DNA of 64,000 bases. Source: Caldisericia bacterium. Its GTDB lineage: Bacteria > Caldisericota > Caldisericia > JAAYUI01. Under the pieces are notes generated by a model. That model made no database searches. It saw nothing but the letters and a program-made list of their open reading frames with translations, and had not been told where the DNA came from. The translations under genes and the position numbers were made by a program. The stretch covers positions 62,001-126,000 of the forward strand of contig JAGNLA010000003.1 of NCBI GenBank assembly GCA_017999835.1, read 5' to 3'. Positions 1 to 9,468 of this stretch are shown piece after piece. Within the stretch, counting starts at the first letter, position 1, and the number at the start of each line of letters is the position of its first letter.

Positions 1-79
1 ATTTTATCGACCGTCCCTGACTATCAAGAACAGCCCAGCCAACACGGGCCAAACCCGGGTCGACTGCAAGTATCCTCAT
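1..79 (-). CDS. ruvC: RuvC Holliday-junction resolvase, N-terminal fragment
   Basis: Only the first 26 codons lie in the window; the gene runs off the left edge. The translation begins MRILAVDPGLARVGWAVLD, which is the RuvC start, and Asp7 corresponds to the first catalytic acidic residue. RuvC cleaves Holliday junctions with RuvAB. The ATG overlaps the TGA stop of yebC (ATGA), so the two are translationally coupled. A yebC-ruvC order is common in bacteria and supports the call despite the short fragment. Confidence 0.9.
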   Translation of the reverse strand, partial: MRILAVDPGLARVGWAVLDSQGRSIK

Positions 80-834
80 TCGAGGATGGCTGCGATGCGC
101 TCCATTTCGGCGTCGTCGATTTCTGAGTTTGTGAATACTTTCTGAACGTCGTCGTGGTCTTCAAGTTCGTTTTGAAGCTTCATGAGCTTTTCAGCGTCGT
201 TGCCTGCAATTTTGACTGTTGACTTTGGATTGTAAACAAGGCCTTCTTCGAGAACCTTGAATCCGGCTGCCTTGAGGGCTTCCGAGACAGCGTGAAGCTG
301 GTCGTTTGGTGTGGTCACGATGAAGCCTTCGCCATCCTGGGCAACGTCTTCAGCGCCTGCGTCGGCTGCGATCATGAACACGTCGTCAAGAGTCTTTCCA
401 CCGTTTTCGATGGAGATTTCGCCCTGTCTCACAAAGTTCCAGGCTACGCAACCCTGTTCTCCAAGGTTTCCGCCGTGCTTGCTAAATATCTTTTTGAATT
501 CAGAAATGGTTCTGTTCTTGCTGTCGGTGAGTGCCTCAACGATGATGGCTGTTCCTGCTGGACCGATGCCTTCGTAGAGCGCTTCTTCATAGATTGCGCC
601 TTCGATTTCACCTGTTCCGCGCTGGATGGCTCTCTTGATGTTGTCTTTTGGCATGGCTGCCGCTGAAGCTTTGTCCAATGCCGCCCTCAGCTTGAAGTTC
701 GATTCAGGATTTCCACCGCCATCTCGGGCTGCGATGATTATTTCACGTCCGATTTTAGTGAAAATCTTACCTCTTTTTGCGTCTGTAACTGACTTCTTAC
801 CTTGAATATTATGCCACTTGCTGTGACCTGACAT
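76..834 (-). CDS. yebC: YebC/PmpR family protein (TACO1-like)
   Basis: A 252-residue protein of normal family length, opening with the family signature MSGHSKWHNIQGKK and carrying the basic KRGKIFTKIGREI segment. The family comprises cytosolic proteins described as DNA-binding regulators and, more recently, as translation factors acting on difficult peptide stretches. The ATG follows the pdxT stop directly (TAAATG), with a GGAGG ribosome site inside the end of pdxT. The end overlaps ruvC by four bases. It is third in the operon pdxS-pdxT-yebC-ruvC. Which of the proposed functions applies here cannot be read from sequence. Confidence 0.95.
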   Translation of the reverse strand: MSGHSKWHNIQGKKSVTDAKRGKIFTKIGREIIIAARDGGGNPESNFKLRAALDKASAAAMPKDNIKRAIQRGTGEIEGAIYEEALYEGIGPAGTAIIVEALTDSKNRTISEFKKIFSKHGGNLGEQGCVAWNFVRQGEISIENGGKTLDDVFMIAADAGAEDVAQDGEGFIVTTPNDQLHAVSEALKAAGFKVLEEGLVYNPKSTVKIAGNDAEKLMKLQNELEDHDDVQKVFTNSEIDDAEMERIAAILE

Positions 835-1407
835 TTACATCCTCCTTATTTTTTCAAGAAACAATTGGTGCACGGCGGGGTTTCCCGTCATCTCAGGATG
901 AAATGCCGCACCCATTTTGTTGTTTTCTTCCACAAAAACTATATTGCCATTGCCATCTTTTGCAAGTACCTTGACGTTTTGCCCAGTCGAAACGATGAAT
1001 GGTGCTCGAATAAACGCCACATCGACCTTGCCAATTCCGGCTATTTCTATGTCTTCCACGGTCGATTGAAGCTGCCTGCCATAAGCGTTGCGCCTGACAA
1101 CAACATCCATTAGCTTCCAGGTTGGTTGATCCGGATAACCGTCAAGTTCCTTTGCCATCATTATAAGTCCTGCGCATGTACCAAAAATGGGCATGCCTGC
1201 GTTGACTCTTTTGATGATTTCGACATCCAGGCCGCATCTTGACGCAAGCTTCCAAAATGTTGTGGACTCGCCACCAGGGACGATTAGTCCCTCACAAGGA
1301 TTCAAGTCTGCAGGGTTTCTTACTTGGATGACCTCGGCACCAAGACCTTTAAGGATCCTGACATGCTGGATAACATCGCCCTGGAGAGCGAAAACGCCTA
1401 CTCTCAC
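835..1407 (-). CDS. pdxT: PdxT, glutaminase subunit of pyridoxal 5'-phosphate synthase
   Basis: A class I glutamine amidotransferase of 190 residues. It releases ammonia from glutamine and channels it to PdxS for ribose-5-phosphate-dependent PLP synthesis in the cytosol. Visible catalytic features are the nucleophile Cys78 in FGTCAG, the GGEST motif near residue 46, and the His170/Glu172 pair in HPEMTGNP. The start is a GTG whose last two bases are shared with the TGA of pdxS, so the subunits of the complex are coupled in translation. Confidence 0.97.
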   Translation of the reverse strand: MRVGVFALQGDVIQHVRILKGLGAEVIQVRNPADLNPCEGLIVPGGESTTFWKLASRCGLDVEIIKRVNAGMPIFGTCAGLIMMAKELDGYPDQPTWKLMDVVVRRNAYGRQLQSTVEDIEIAGIGKVDVAFIRAPFIVSTGQNVKVLAKDGNGNIVFVEENNKMGAAFHPEMTGNPAVHQLFLEKIRRM

Positions 1408-2282
1408 CAGCCTCTGCCAGCCATTCTCTCGTTGTCCTTGAGGGTGTCAAGATTGATGCCAACCATTGGCTCGCCAAGGTTCTTTGAAACTTCAGCGATA
1501 ACTGCCGGTTCCTGCCAGTGGGCAACTGCGTCGACGATTGCTTTTGCGCGTTTTGCAGGGTTGCCTGACTTGAAGATGCCTGAACCAACAAAAACTCCGT
1601 CTGAACCGAGATACATCATCAATGCTGCGTCAGCTGGGGTTGCAACGCCGCCGGCTGCAAAGTTGACGACAGGGAGTCTGCCTTCTTTTTTTACAACGCG
1701 AAGCAGTTCGACAGGTGCGCCAAGTTCCTTGGCAATGGTGACCAGTTCTTCATCGGTAGCCATCTGGACTCTTCGAATGTCGCGCTGGACTTGTCTTTGG
1801 TGCCTGACTGCTTCAACGACGTTGCCGGTGCCGGCTTCGCCTTTGGTGCGAATCATTGCTGCGCCTTCGGCGATTCTTCTGAGAGCTTCGCCAAGGTTTC
1901 TACACCCGCAAACAAACGGAACCTTGAAAGCCCACTTGTCAACGTGGAATTCGTCATCGGCTGGTGTCAGAACTTCGGATTCGTCGATGTAGTCGATGCC
2001 GATTGATTCAAGCACCCTTGCCTCGAGTGTGTGACCGATGCGGCACTTTGCCATGACCGGAATCGAAACGGCTTTCATGATGCCTTCGATCATCTGTGGA
2101 TCGGACATCCTGGCAACTCCGCCGTCTTTCCTGATGTCGGCTGGAACGCGTTCAAGCGCCATGACGGCGACCGCGCCTGCCTCTTCGGCTATCTTTGCGT
2201 GTTCTGGAGTGACAACGTCCATGATGACGCCGCCAACGAGCATGTCTGCCAAACCTCTTTTAACCAGAAAGTTGTTTTCCAT
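1404..2282 (-). CDS. pdxS: PdxS, synthase subunit of pyridoxal 5'-phosphate synthase
   Basis: A TIM-barrel PLP synthase of 292 residues, typical length. It condenses ribose 5-phosphate, glyceraldehyde 3-phosphate and ammonia from PdxT to PLP. The catalytic lysine that binds the pentose is Lys79 in [12 protein letters not shown], and Asp22 lies in the [13 protein letters not shown] segment. The glycine-rich phosphate loop [11 protein letters not shown] is present. It is first in the pdxS-pdxT-yebC-ruvC operon and divergent from the lipoprotein gene at 2417. This DXP-independent route means no pdxA/pdxJ is needed. Confidence 0.98.
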   Translation of the reverse strand: MENNFLVKRGLADMLVGGVIMDVVTPEHAKIAEEAGAVAVMALERVPADIRKDGGVARMSDPQMIEGIMKAVSIPVMAKCRIGHTLEARVLESIGIDYIDESEVLTPADDEFHVDKWAFKVPFVCGCRNLGEALRRIAEGAAMIRTKGEAGTGNVVEAVRHQRQVQRDIRRVQMATDEELVTIAKELGAPVELLRVVKKEGRLPVVNFAAGGVATPADAALMMYLGSDGVFVGSGIFKSGNPAKRAKAIVDAVAHWQEPAVIAEVSKNLGEPMVGINLDTLKDNERMAGRGW

Positions 2283-2368
2283 ACTTACCGCCTTTCCAAA
2301 CTCTGTATCTTAAACCGAAATCCTTTCCAATCAATTATTTTTTGTTGAACCAACGGCATGGGATTTGC

Positions 2369-2396
2369 TTGTTGTTTGATAGTTTGGGTTTATAAT
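2369..2396 (+). promoter_or_regulatory. sigma-70-type promoter for the gene at 2417
   Basis: TTGTTG at 2369-2374 and a perfect TATAAT at 2391-2396 are separated by 16 bases. The predicted transcription start is about 2403, giving a very short leader that still contains the GGAG ribosome site at 2405-2408. Confidence 0.55.
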
Positions 2397-2416
2397 TGCC
2401 TCATGGAGTGGAGAAT

Positions 2417-3682
2417 ATGAGGAGAATGAGTTGGTTTAATATAGAAATAGTATTGGTTTTCATTTTTTCAGTGGTTATGGGTGGATGTAACGGAGTATCA
2501 GAAAATCAAGAAATTAAATATGTTTTAAAGTGGTATCGGCAATATCCATGCAAAGTGTCAGATACACATGTCTACCAGCGTCCTGAGATGAAACTACCAC
2601 AATCAAGATTGGATATAATGGATGTAGGAGAATCAATACTTGTTGAATATTTGAGATCTCCCTATGAGATAGAAGATAGAATTGAAGGATTCAGAATGAA
2701 CCTGGATATTCAATCTGGAGTTGATCTTCCGTTACCAAACTTTGAATTGAATCAAACTCCTTGCACAATAAGTAGTAACGATTCATTTTTGGGTGTTGGA
2801 AGTGATAAATATGTTTACACCTCGAGATTGAATAAACTGATATATCCAAACGAGAAGTTTTATTGTTGGGAGTTGTCCACAGGGAAAATCGTGTGGTCCG
2901 TAGAAGAGAAGAATATAGCTAATAAATATGGATGTGTGAGTTGTTTTAAAATCGATAACCAACTTGTAAAGGTCAATACAACTGATTCTGGCAATCTGCA
3001 CATAGCAATTCTGGATGTTAACACAGGGGAAACTAAATGGCGTAACAACATCAAAAGCGAATCCCCCTTGCTTAGGATTATCGGAGATTATTTGATTGTC
3101 TTGGATACTAGCAATAATCGTATTTACGCTTTGGATGTGAGAAACAATCAAATTCGTAAATATCAGTGTGAAAAAATCAATGGTGTTCCTGATTATTCTT
3201 TACACGTCTTCAATAACAACCTGATGATCATCTGGAATGATTCAATAACTTTCTTCAATCCAACAAACGGTTCTGTTATCGAAAATCCTGTTGATTTTGC
3301 CACGAATACTAGAGTACATTCAATTAACGGTAACGTCATTGTAGTCAAAGACGATAATGTAAAAATAGCTGATAACAATTTTTCTATGAATTCATATATT
3401 GTTGGCGATGAGTGCAAAATCCATTTAGAAAAATCAATTACATGTAATTACAATTGGTTTGCCAACGGCGTCGATAGCGATGGTTTTGCAAGCAACCAGC
3501 ATTATTTCTATACAAAAGATAAAAACTTAATCACATTCAAAGACCCGATTTCCGACAAAACGTTAGTTTCCATTGAGATATCTAAAATTGGTGATAATCC
3601 CGAAATCGTCTGTATCGGGAAGAATATGAACCTTATAACCATAGCTAGTGATCGTGGTATTTTCTGTTTCGGTAAACCCTGA
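2417..3682 (+). CDS. Putative PQQ-like beta-propeller lipoprotein
   Basis: About 421 residues. The start chosen is ATG 2417, eight bases after GGAG; an in-frame TTG at 2396 lies inside the promoter -10 and is unlikely. The N-terminus is a signal peptide ending in VVMGGC, a plausible lipobox, so the product is probably a lipid-anchored extracytoplasmic protein. Scattered blade-like segments such as FYCWELSTGKIVWSVEEK and NTGETKWRNNIK resemble PQQ-type WD-like repeats, but they are diverged and no enzymatic residues are evident. The gene is visibly more A+T-rich than the pdx operon. It is followed by S9 peptidase lipoproteins, which only suggests a shared cell-surface setting. Function unknown. 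Confidence 0.7.
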   Translation: MRRMSWFNIEIVLVFIFSVVMGGCNGVSENQEIKYVLKWYRQYPCKVSDTHVYQRPEMKLPQSRLDIMDVGESILVEYLRSPYEIEDRIEGFRMNLDIQSGVDLPLPNFELNQTPCTISSNDSFLGVGSDKYVYTSRLNKLIYPNEKFYCWELSTGKIVWSVEEKNIANKYGCVSCFKIDNQLVKVNTTDSGNLHIAILDVNTGETKWRNNIKSESPLLRIIGDYLIVLDTSNNRIYALDVRNNQIRKYQCEKINGVPDYSLHVFNNNLMIIWNDSITFFNPTNGSVIENPVDFATNTRVHSINGNVIVVKDDNVKIADNNFSMNSYIVGDECKIHLEKSITCNYNWFANGVDSDGFASNQHYFYTKDKNLITFKDPISDKTLVSIEISKIGDNPEIVCIGKNMNLITIASDRGIFCFGKP

Positions 3683-3688
3683 GCATTG

Positions 3689-3718
3689 TTGACAGATGGC
3701 ATAGAATTGCAGTACGAA
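3689..3718 (+). promoter_or_regulatory. Possible promoter for the S9 peptidase gene at 3758
   Basis: A perfect -35 TTGACA at 3689-3694, just past the stop of the upstream gene, is followed after 18 bases by a weak TACGAA at 3713-3718. The -10 is poor, so this is a tentative site. Confidence 0.3.
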
Positions 3719-3757
3719 TATTTTTTGATCATTGTAAAAGAACCATCGGAGGCTTTT

Positions 3758-5794
3758 ATGCGCAAACTTGTGCTCTCTCTTTTTGCATTTGCACTTGCAC
3801 TTTCAGGTTGCGGGGAGATTCGGTTGACCGAAAAGGATGTTCCTCTTTGGCCAAGACAGGAAATCCTTGGTAGTGTGGGTGGTCCTCCAATAATTAGCCC
3901 AAAATCTTACAGGGTTGCTTATCGCCAAACAAATAATGATGTGCTCAATGTCTGGGTGAAAGGCTTAAACGACGAAGATCGTCCCAAATGTGTAACAAAT
4001 TCAAAAGACAGACCAATAATTAATTTTTATTGGGACTATACTGACAACATCCTCTACAGCAAGGATGCCAACGGTGATGAAAACTACCACATCTACAGGG
4101 TTGATTTAGATAACGAGAAAGAAGTTGACCTCACTCCTGGAAAAGGGTTCAAGGCTACATTGATCGGAATGAGCCCAAAACATCCTGATGAAATTGTCAT
4201 CATGATAAATGACAGGAACCCAGAGCTGTTTGATGTGAAAAAGATCAATTTGCTAAATGCCAAAACTGAATTGCTGTACAAAAACGTCGACAATGTAATT
4301 GATATCATTTTAGACTCTGAACTTAGAATAAGAGCAGGCACGAGAACTCGGACTGATGGTGGTTTGGAGATTCTCAAGCGTACCAACGACAAATGGGAAG
4401 TCACGGAAAAACTGAGTTTTGAAGATGCTGAGTTAACCTACAATATAGGAATTAACCAATCTGACAGGTATCTTTACATGGTCAGCAGCAGCGATCGCAA
4501 TACTTCGGCATTTTACAAAATTGACCTGTTGACATGGGAAAAACAGGTGATAGCAGAGGATTCAAAATCCGATGTCTTTGATTACTTGTTTATGTCATCA
4601 ACTGGTGATATCGCAGCTGTTGTTTTCAATTATGATAAAAAAAGCTGGAACGTTGTAGACCCTTCAGTAAAATCTGATCTTGACTACCTCTCTGGCTTCA
4701 AAGATGCAGATTTCAAGATAAACAGTATGTCTCTGTCTGACAAGTATTGGATTATCACGTACAATTCAGACATAGAATCTGATTATTACTATTTGTATGA
4801 TAGGGAGTCCAAGAAAATAAAACCCTTATATTCAAATCGTTATCAACTAAAGAAGGATCATCTGGCCAGGATGTACCCACGAGTTGTTCAATCACGAGAT
4901 GGTCTTGATCTTGTGTGCTACCTTTCATTGCCACCTTGGACTGATTCAGATCAAAATGGTGTACCTGAAAAACCCATTCCGATGGTGCTTTACGTGCATG
5001 GAGGACCGCAAAGCAGGGAATACTGGAGTTACAACTCAATCCATCAGCTCCTTGCAAACCGTGGATATGCAGTCTTAAGCGTCAATTTCAGGGGATCATC
5101 TGGTTTTGGCAAGGATTTCCTCAACAAAGGCAATGGGCAATGGGGTGTTAAAATGCAAGATGACCTTATTGACGCTGTGGACTGGGCAATCAGTGAGAAA
5201 ATTGCAGATCCAAAAAAGGTAGCAATTTTTGGTGGGAGTTATGGTGGTTATGCGTCATTGGTAGGAATGACTTTCACGCCTGAAAAGTTTGCTTGTGGCA
5301 TTGATCTTGTTGGTATTTCTAACCTTGAAACTTTTCTAAAATCAACGCCAACTTACTGGAAACCTTATTATGAAATGAAAAAAAAACAAATTGGGGGAGA
5401 CCCTGACACCGAAGAGGGAAGAAAATATCTTGCCTCAAAATCACCAATCAGTTTTGTTGAAAACATTCGAAAGCCACTTCTGATAGCTCATGGCTTGAAT
5501 GATCCGAGAGTCAAGATCGCTGAATCTGAGCAAATTGTCAATGCCATGCAACAAAGGAACATTCCTGTAGTATATTGTTTGTTCCCCGATGAAGGGCATG
5601 GCTTTGGCAAATGGCAAAACAGTTTTGCTTTTTATGCCATTGTTGAGAACTTCCTTGCAAAAAACCTTGGAGGTAGGTATGAAGCCTTTTGGTATGACTC
5701 TTTTGATGGTTCAAGCATCCAAGTCAAAGCTGGAGAGGAGTTGTTTGAAGGGCTTGACAGGCTGTTGCCAAAGCCAAAACCATCAAAAAGATAA
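3758..5794 (+). CDS. S9 (prolyl oligopeptidase) family peptidase, lipoprotein
   Basis: About 678 residues from ATG 3758, which is preceded by GGAGG at 3748-3752. The N-terminus MRKLVLSLFAFALALSGCG is a lipoprotein signal. The middle resembles a beta-propeller; the C-terminal third is an alpha/beta-hydrolase with the nucleophile motif GGSYGG, the acid in HGLNDPRVK and the catalytic His in DEGHGFGKWQ. Family members cleave short peptides, often after proline or as dipeptidyl or acylaminoacyl peptidases, so it probably processes peptides outside the membrane. The next gene is a close paralog with the same architecture, pointing to tandem duplication. Substrate specificity cannot be told from sequence. 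Confidence 0.9.
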   Translation: MRKLVLSLFAFALALSGCGEIRLTEKDVPLWPRQEILGSVGGPPIISPKSYRVAYRQTNNDVLNVWVKGLNDEDRPKCVTNSKDRPIINFYWDYTDNILYSKDANGDENYHIYRVDLDNEKEVDLTPGKGFKATLIGMSPKHPDEIVIMINDRNPELFDVKKINLLNAKTELLYKNVDNVIDIILDSELRIRAGTRTRTDGGLEILKRTNDKWEVTEKLSFEDAELTYNIGINQSDRYLYMVSSSDRNTSAFYKIDLLTWEKQVIAEDSKSDVFDYLFMSSTGDIAAVVFNYDKKSWNVVDPSVKSDLDYLSGFKDADFKINSMSLSDKYWIITYNSDIESDYYYLYDRESKKIKPLYSNRYQLKKDHLARMYPRVVQSRDGLDLVCYLSLPPWTDSDQNGVPEKPIPMVLYVHGGPQSREYWSYNSIHQLLANRGYAVLSVNFRGSSGFGKDFLNKGNGQWGVKMQDDLIDAVDWAISEKIADPKKVAIFGGSYGGYASLVGMTFTPEKFACGIDLVGISNLETFLKSTPTYWKPYYEMKKKQIGGDPDTEEGRKYLASKSPISFVENIRKPLLIAHGLNDPRVKIAESEQIVNAMQQRNIPVVYCLFPDEGHGFGKWQNSFAFYAIVENFLAKNLGGRYEAFWYDSFDGSSIQVKAGEELFEGLDRLLPKPKPSKR

Positions 5795-5835
5795 GTAATA
5801 TCCTTCTCCAGGGGAAACTGCCCTTGTTGAACGTT

Positions 5836-5864
5836 TTTTGATTTCTTTGTTCAATGGCTATAAT
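5836..5864 (+). promoter_or_regulatory. Probable promoter for the second S9 peptidase gene
   Basis: A perfect TATAAT at 5859-5864, preceded by the poor -35 TTTTGA at 5836-5841 with 17-base spacing. It lies in the 117-base gap between the two peptidase genes, so the second gene may be transcribed on its own. Confidence 0.4.
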
Positions 5865-5911
5865 TGGGATAAACTTATTTAGCTTGTTTATGTCCAAACT
5901 TTGGAGGAATT

Positions 5912-7966
5912 TTGAAGAGATTGAGATTATTGTTGGTTGCCACAATCTTGTTGCTTGCAAATTGTGGCAGGACAAACACGAGTGGCTGGCTGACCGAGGA
6001 AAACGTACCTATCATTCCAAGAAACATTGTTTTGACCAGAACAAGTGGAGAACCAAAAATAAGTCCAGATGGCACCAGGGTTGCCTGGCTGGCAGTGTCG
6101 GAAAAATACACCAACGTTTGGGTCGGAGATATTGACAAGTTTTCCGAAGACAAGCCAGTGTCAAACACAAAAGATGGTCCGGTTTTTGATTTTGAATGGG
6201 ACTATTCAAACAACATAATTTATTACAAGGACACCAATGGGGATGAAAACTATCATCTTTACAGGGTTGACCTGACAAAACACACGGAAAAAGATCTGAC
6301 TCCAGGGAAAGGGCTGAAGGCCTCTATTCTTTCCTTTAGTCAGAAGTATCCAAAAGAAATGGCAATTCTTATAAACGACAGGGACAGCCAGATGCAAGAT
6401 GTGAAAAAAGTGAATCTTGACACCGGCAAAACCGAAGTGCTCTACAAAAACGTGGACAACGTTATGGCACGGGTGGATTCCGAGTTTAAAGTCAGACTCG
6501 GTACCAGATACACGCCTGACGGCGGAAAAGAACTTCTGAGGTACAGCAACAACAAATGGGATGTTGTTGAGAAGGTTGGCAATGAGGATGAAAAGACAAC
6601 TGATATCTTTTGCATCGCAAAAAACGACAAGTATGCCTACATGACCGATGGCCTGGGCAGGGACACTGCTGCTGTGTACAAGGTTGAGATTGACACCTGG
6701 AACAAGCAATTGGTTGCGCAAGACCCCAAGGTTGACGTTTCAGACTGTATTTTTTGGGCAAAAACCGATGAAATTGCAGCTGTCAGCTTTGACTACGACA
6801 GGCAGCGCTGGCAGCTTGTTGACCCTTCGGCGCAAAAGGATATTGAATACTTGTCAAACTTCAAAAAAGGTCATTTCTATGTGAAAAGCCAGACGCCTGA
6901 CGACAAAAAATGGGTGGTGATGTTTGAGTCTGACGTGGAACCTGCCCGATATTATATTTATGACACGTGGGCAAGATACGCCAGGCTCTTGCTTGCCAGC
7001 AACACCGTTGTTGACAAGTTCCATCTGGCAAAGATGCATCCAAGAATAATCAAATCCAAGGATGGGCTTGACCTGGTTTCCTATCTGTCGCTGCCACCCT
7101 GGTCAGACAATGACAACGATGGAATCCCTGACTTGCCGTTGCCAATGGTTATCAACGTTCATGGTGGACCGGCAACAAGAGTCAGCTGGGGTTTCAACGG
7201 TTTGCATCAGTTTTTTGCCAACCGGGGCTATGCTGTTCTTAGTGTCAATTTCAGGGGGTCTTTCGGATTTGGCAAAAAATTTCTGAACTGGGGCAATGGC
7301 GAGTGGGGCGGACGAATGCAGGAAGACATCAATGATGCAATGGACTGGGCTATCGCCCAAAAAATTGCGATACCGGCAAAAGTCTGCATCTATGGCGCAA
7401 GCTACGGTGGTTATTCGGTACTTGCCGGAATAACGTTCACACCTGAAAGGTTTGCCTGCGGCGTGGATTTAGTTGGAATTTCGAACCTGACAACGTTCCT
7501 CCGGTCGATTCCTCCCTATTGGAAACCTTATTACAGATCACTGATAAAACAGGTTGGTGGAGACCCAGACACGGAAGCTGGAAAAATAATCCTGAAATCA
7601 AAATCGCCAATAAATTATGTGGACATGATCCAAAGACCTTTGCTGATAGCTCACGGATTCAATGACGCTCGGGTAAAGGTCACAGAATCCGAAGAGATTG
7701 TCAAAGCCATGCAAAAGAAAAACATCCCAGTCGTCTATTGTCTGTACTCCGATGAAGGTCACGGATTCAGAAGATGGCAGAACTCCCTCTCTTTTTATAC
7801 AATTGTTGAGGATTTCCTAGCAAAAAACCTTGGTGGAAGAGTTCAAAAAATGAAAGCAGAGGACTTTGAGAATTCAAGCATAGATGTGAAAGCTGGCAAA
7901 GAGTATTTCGAAGGCTTGGATCAACTTTTGCCACTCAAACCACTTGACTCGATAAAGGACAAATAA
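5912..7966 (+). CDS. S9 (prolyl oligopeptidase) family peptidase, lipoprotein (second copy)
   Basis: A 684-residue paralog of the preceding gene. The start is a TTG at 5912, four bases after GGAGG at 5903-5907, followed by the signal MKRLRLLLVATILLLANC with a lipobox cysteine. The propeller-like region and C-terminal hydrolase align throughout with the first copy: nucleophile in YGASYGGY, acid in HGFNDARVK, His in DEGHGFRRWQN, and shared blocks such as YAVLSVNFRGS. Both copies keep the full catalytic triad, so neither is an obvious pseudogene. The copies have drifted enough that they may differ in substrate. Probably acts on peptides at the cell surface. Confidence 0.9.
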   Translation: MKRLRLLLVATILLLANCGRTNTSGWLTEENVPIIPRNIVLTRTSGEPKISPDGTRVAWLAVSEKYTNVWVGDIDKFSEDKPVSNTKDGPVFDFEWDYSNNIIYYKDTNGDENYHLYRVDLTKHTEKDLTPGKGLKASILSFSQKYPKEMAILINDRDSQMQDVKKVNLDTGKTEVLYKNVDNVMARVDSEFKVRLGTRYTPDGGKELLRYSNNKWDVVEKVGNEDEKTTDIFCIAKNDKYAYMTDGLGRDTAAVYKVEIDTWNKQLVAQDPKVDVSDCIFWAKTDEIAAVSFDYDRQRWQLVDPSAQKDIEYLSNFKKGHFYVKSQTPDDKKWVVMFESDVEPARYYIYDTWARYARLLLASNTVVDKFHLAKMHPRIIKSKDGLDLVSYLSLPPWSDNDNDGIPDLPLPMVINVHGGPATRVSWGFNGLHQFFANRGYAVLSVNFRGSFGFGKKFLNWGNGEWGGRMQEDINDAMDWAIAQKIAIPAKVCIYGASYGGYSVLAGITFTPERFACGVDLVGISNLTTFLRSIPPYWKPYYRSLIKQVGGDPDTEAGKIILKSKSPINYVDMIQRPLLIAHGFNDARVKVTESEEIVKAMQKKNIPVVYCLYSDEGHGFRRWQNSLSFYTIVEDFLAKNLGGRVQKMKAEDFENSSIDVKAGKEYFEGLDQLLPLKPLDSIKDK

Positions 7967-8013
7967 AAAAGAACTGCAGAACAAACTTAGTCTTCAAGCG
8001 GATTTCGTAATGT

Positions 8014-8041
8014 TTGCAATCATTCATGTTTGTGTTATAAT
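8014..8041 (+). promoter_or_regulatory. sigma-70-type promoter for the gene at 8069
   Basis: TTGCAA at 8014-8019, 16-base spacer, perfect TATAAT at 8036-8041. The predicted start near 8048 leaves a leader of about 20 bases with AGAGGTGG before the ATG. Confidence 0.65.
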
Positions 8042-8068
8042 TCTGCCACTTGATTCAAGAGGTGGAAC

Positions 8069-9271
8069 ATGAGAAGGACTATTGTTGGGGTTATTGTTGC
8101 TGCATTATTGCTTGCTCAGATACCCATAATCAATTCAAAACTGGCTGTTGCTTCAGATAAATTATCTTACAACAAGGTTTGGGAAACTAAAGCAGAAGAC
8201 AGGATTTCTTTCAAACCAGCCATTGCTGAAGATGGAAGCATGTATGGCGTTTGTAGTGACAAAAATAGCGAATATCTGAATAAATTAATCAAAGTCAAAG
8301 ACGGTGCTGTTGTTTGGGAGAGCGAAGAAGAGGTTGGATCAGAAACTTTTTTTGTTGATAAAATCATGCTGGCGGACAACCTCGTCATTTCCGCTGGATT
8401 GTCATCACCAGACGATGACTCCGCCCAGTTGCTTTTTGTCTGCTACAACACTGATGGCAAGAAGTTGTGGGACAAGCAATATGGTCTCTCAACGGTTCTC
8501 CCATCATATGAACTTCACAACAAAAATATCTGGATGATTTTTGACAATAGTGTCAGAGTGATTGACGCCAAAACTGGCGAAGAGACCCACAAAATTGATC
8601 TAGAATCTGCAAATACCCAGCCTTCGCCCAATGGTGAAGGCGATGACGATGATGTTGGCATTGAAGATTTTCAACTCTATTTCCTTTCGTTCTCTGGCAA
8701 TACGCTTTTGATAAACCAGCTCTACAAAATAAGAGCGTATGATGTTGCCGAAGACTTCACTTTAAAACTCAAATGGCAGAAAGATTTTGATGAAGACGAT
8801 TGGGGGATGATGTTTCTTAATATGCTTTTGGGAGCTCAAGCCAACCAAGATGTGCTTATTGCCGCCGACTCTGAAGCAAGCATTAAATGTTTCAATCCCA
8901 ATACCGGCGAGGAAATGTGGACGCTGGATTTTGGAGACTCATTTTTGGCTCTCTTCATGTACGACCAAAGCCATATGATAATGATGAGTTTGACCGGCAC
9001 CAGCTGTTTTGATGTCAAAACGAAAAAACTTCTTTGGCAAAAGGACAGTCTTTTGTTTCCAAGAGTTATGGATAAAGACGTGTTTGTAACCGTTGGGTCA
9101 ATTGAAAACTTGAACCTGGAAGATGGGGTTGAAGTTTTTGATATCAATAATGGAGAAAAACTCTGCCAGATTGATGAAAAAGGAGTGAGTGACATCCTGG
9201 TTTCTGGGGATAATCTCTATATAATAAAAACCAATCAGATTTCCATGTATTCAAAATCTGTTGCCAAATGA
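8069..9271 (+). CDS. Secreted PQQ-like beta-propeller protein
   Basis: 400 residues with a Sec signal peptide (MRRTIVGVIVAALLLAQIP) and no lipobox cysteine, so probably secreted or N-terminally anchored. Repeated blade-like segments are visible, for example CYNTDGKKLWDKQYG, CFNPNTGEEMWTLDFG, CFDVKTKKLLWQKDS and FDINNGEKLCQID, typical of the PQQ/BamB-like propeller fold. An acidic stretch (GEGDDDDVG, about residues 190-198) interrupts the blades. It has its own promoter and no clear operon partner. Propellers of this type usually bind proteins or act as scaffolds; nothing here shows quinoprotein enzyme activity. Confidence 0.75.
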   Translation: MRRTIVGVIVAALLLAQIPIINSKLAVASDKLSYNKVWETKAEDRISFKPAIAEDGSMYGVCSDKNSEYLNKLIKVKDGAVVWESEEEVGSETFFVDKIMLADNLVISAGLSSPDDDSAQLLFVCYNTDGKKLWDKQYGLSTVLPSYELHNKNIWMIFDNSVRVIDAKTGEETHKIDLESANTQPSPNGEGDDDDVGIEDFQLYFLSFSGNTLLINQLYKIRAYDVAEDFTLKLKWQKDFDEDDWGMMFLNMLLGAQANQDVLIAADSEASIKCFNPNTGEEMWTLDFGDSFLALFMYDQSHMIMMSLTGTSCFDVKTKKLLWQKDSLLFPRVMDKDVFVTVGSIENLNLEDGVEVFDINNGEKLCQIDEKGVSDILVSGDNLYIIKTNQISMYSKSVAK

Positions 9272-9316
9272 TGGCAAAATATTGAAACACTAAAGACAGA
9301 TATAAATCAATCATCA

Positions 9317-9369
9317 CAGGCGTTGCCTTTGGCTAATCTGTTGTTTGTTGATAGACAAAGGCAACCCTG
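9317..9369. repeat. Long inverted repeat upstream of carbamate kinase
   Basis: GTTGCCTTTG (9322-9331) and CAAAGGCAAC (9356-9365) are perfect 10-base complements. With one bulged base at 9321 the stem extends to 14 pairs (CAGG with CCTG). The loop is about 24 bases and no T tract follows, so it is not a typical terminator. The right arm lies inside the spacer of the predicted promoter at 9348-9376, which suits an operator as well as an RNA hairpin. Confidence 0.5.
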
Positions 9370-9376
9370 CTAATAT
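9348..9376 (+). promoter_or_regulatory. Promoter for carbamate kinase
   Basis: TTGATA at 9348-9353, a 17-base spacer and TAATAT at 9371-9376. The predicted start near 9383 would give a leader of about 85 bases. The -35 sits in the loop, and the spacer in the right arm, of the inverted repeat at 9317-9369. Confidence 0.45.
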
Positions 9377-9468
9377 CACAACCTGTCCAATCATGCGTGG
9401 CTCCTGTGAGTGCCAGCCGACCACACATCAAAAAAATCTGAGTTATTCAGGAATTGGATGGTTTGTCT

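Noticed and set aside
1324-1992. 222-codon plus-strand open frame
   Set aside because: Shadow over pdxS and pdxT, both certain genes.
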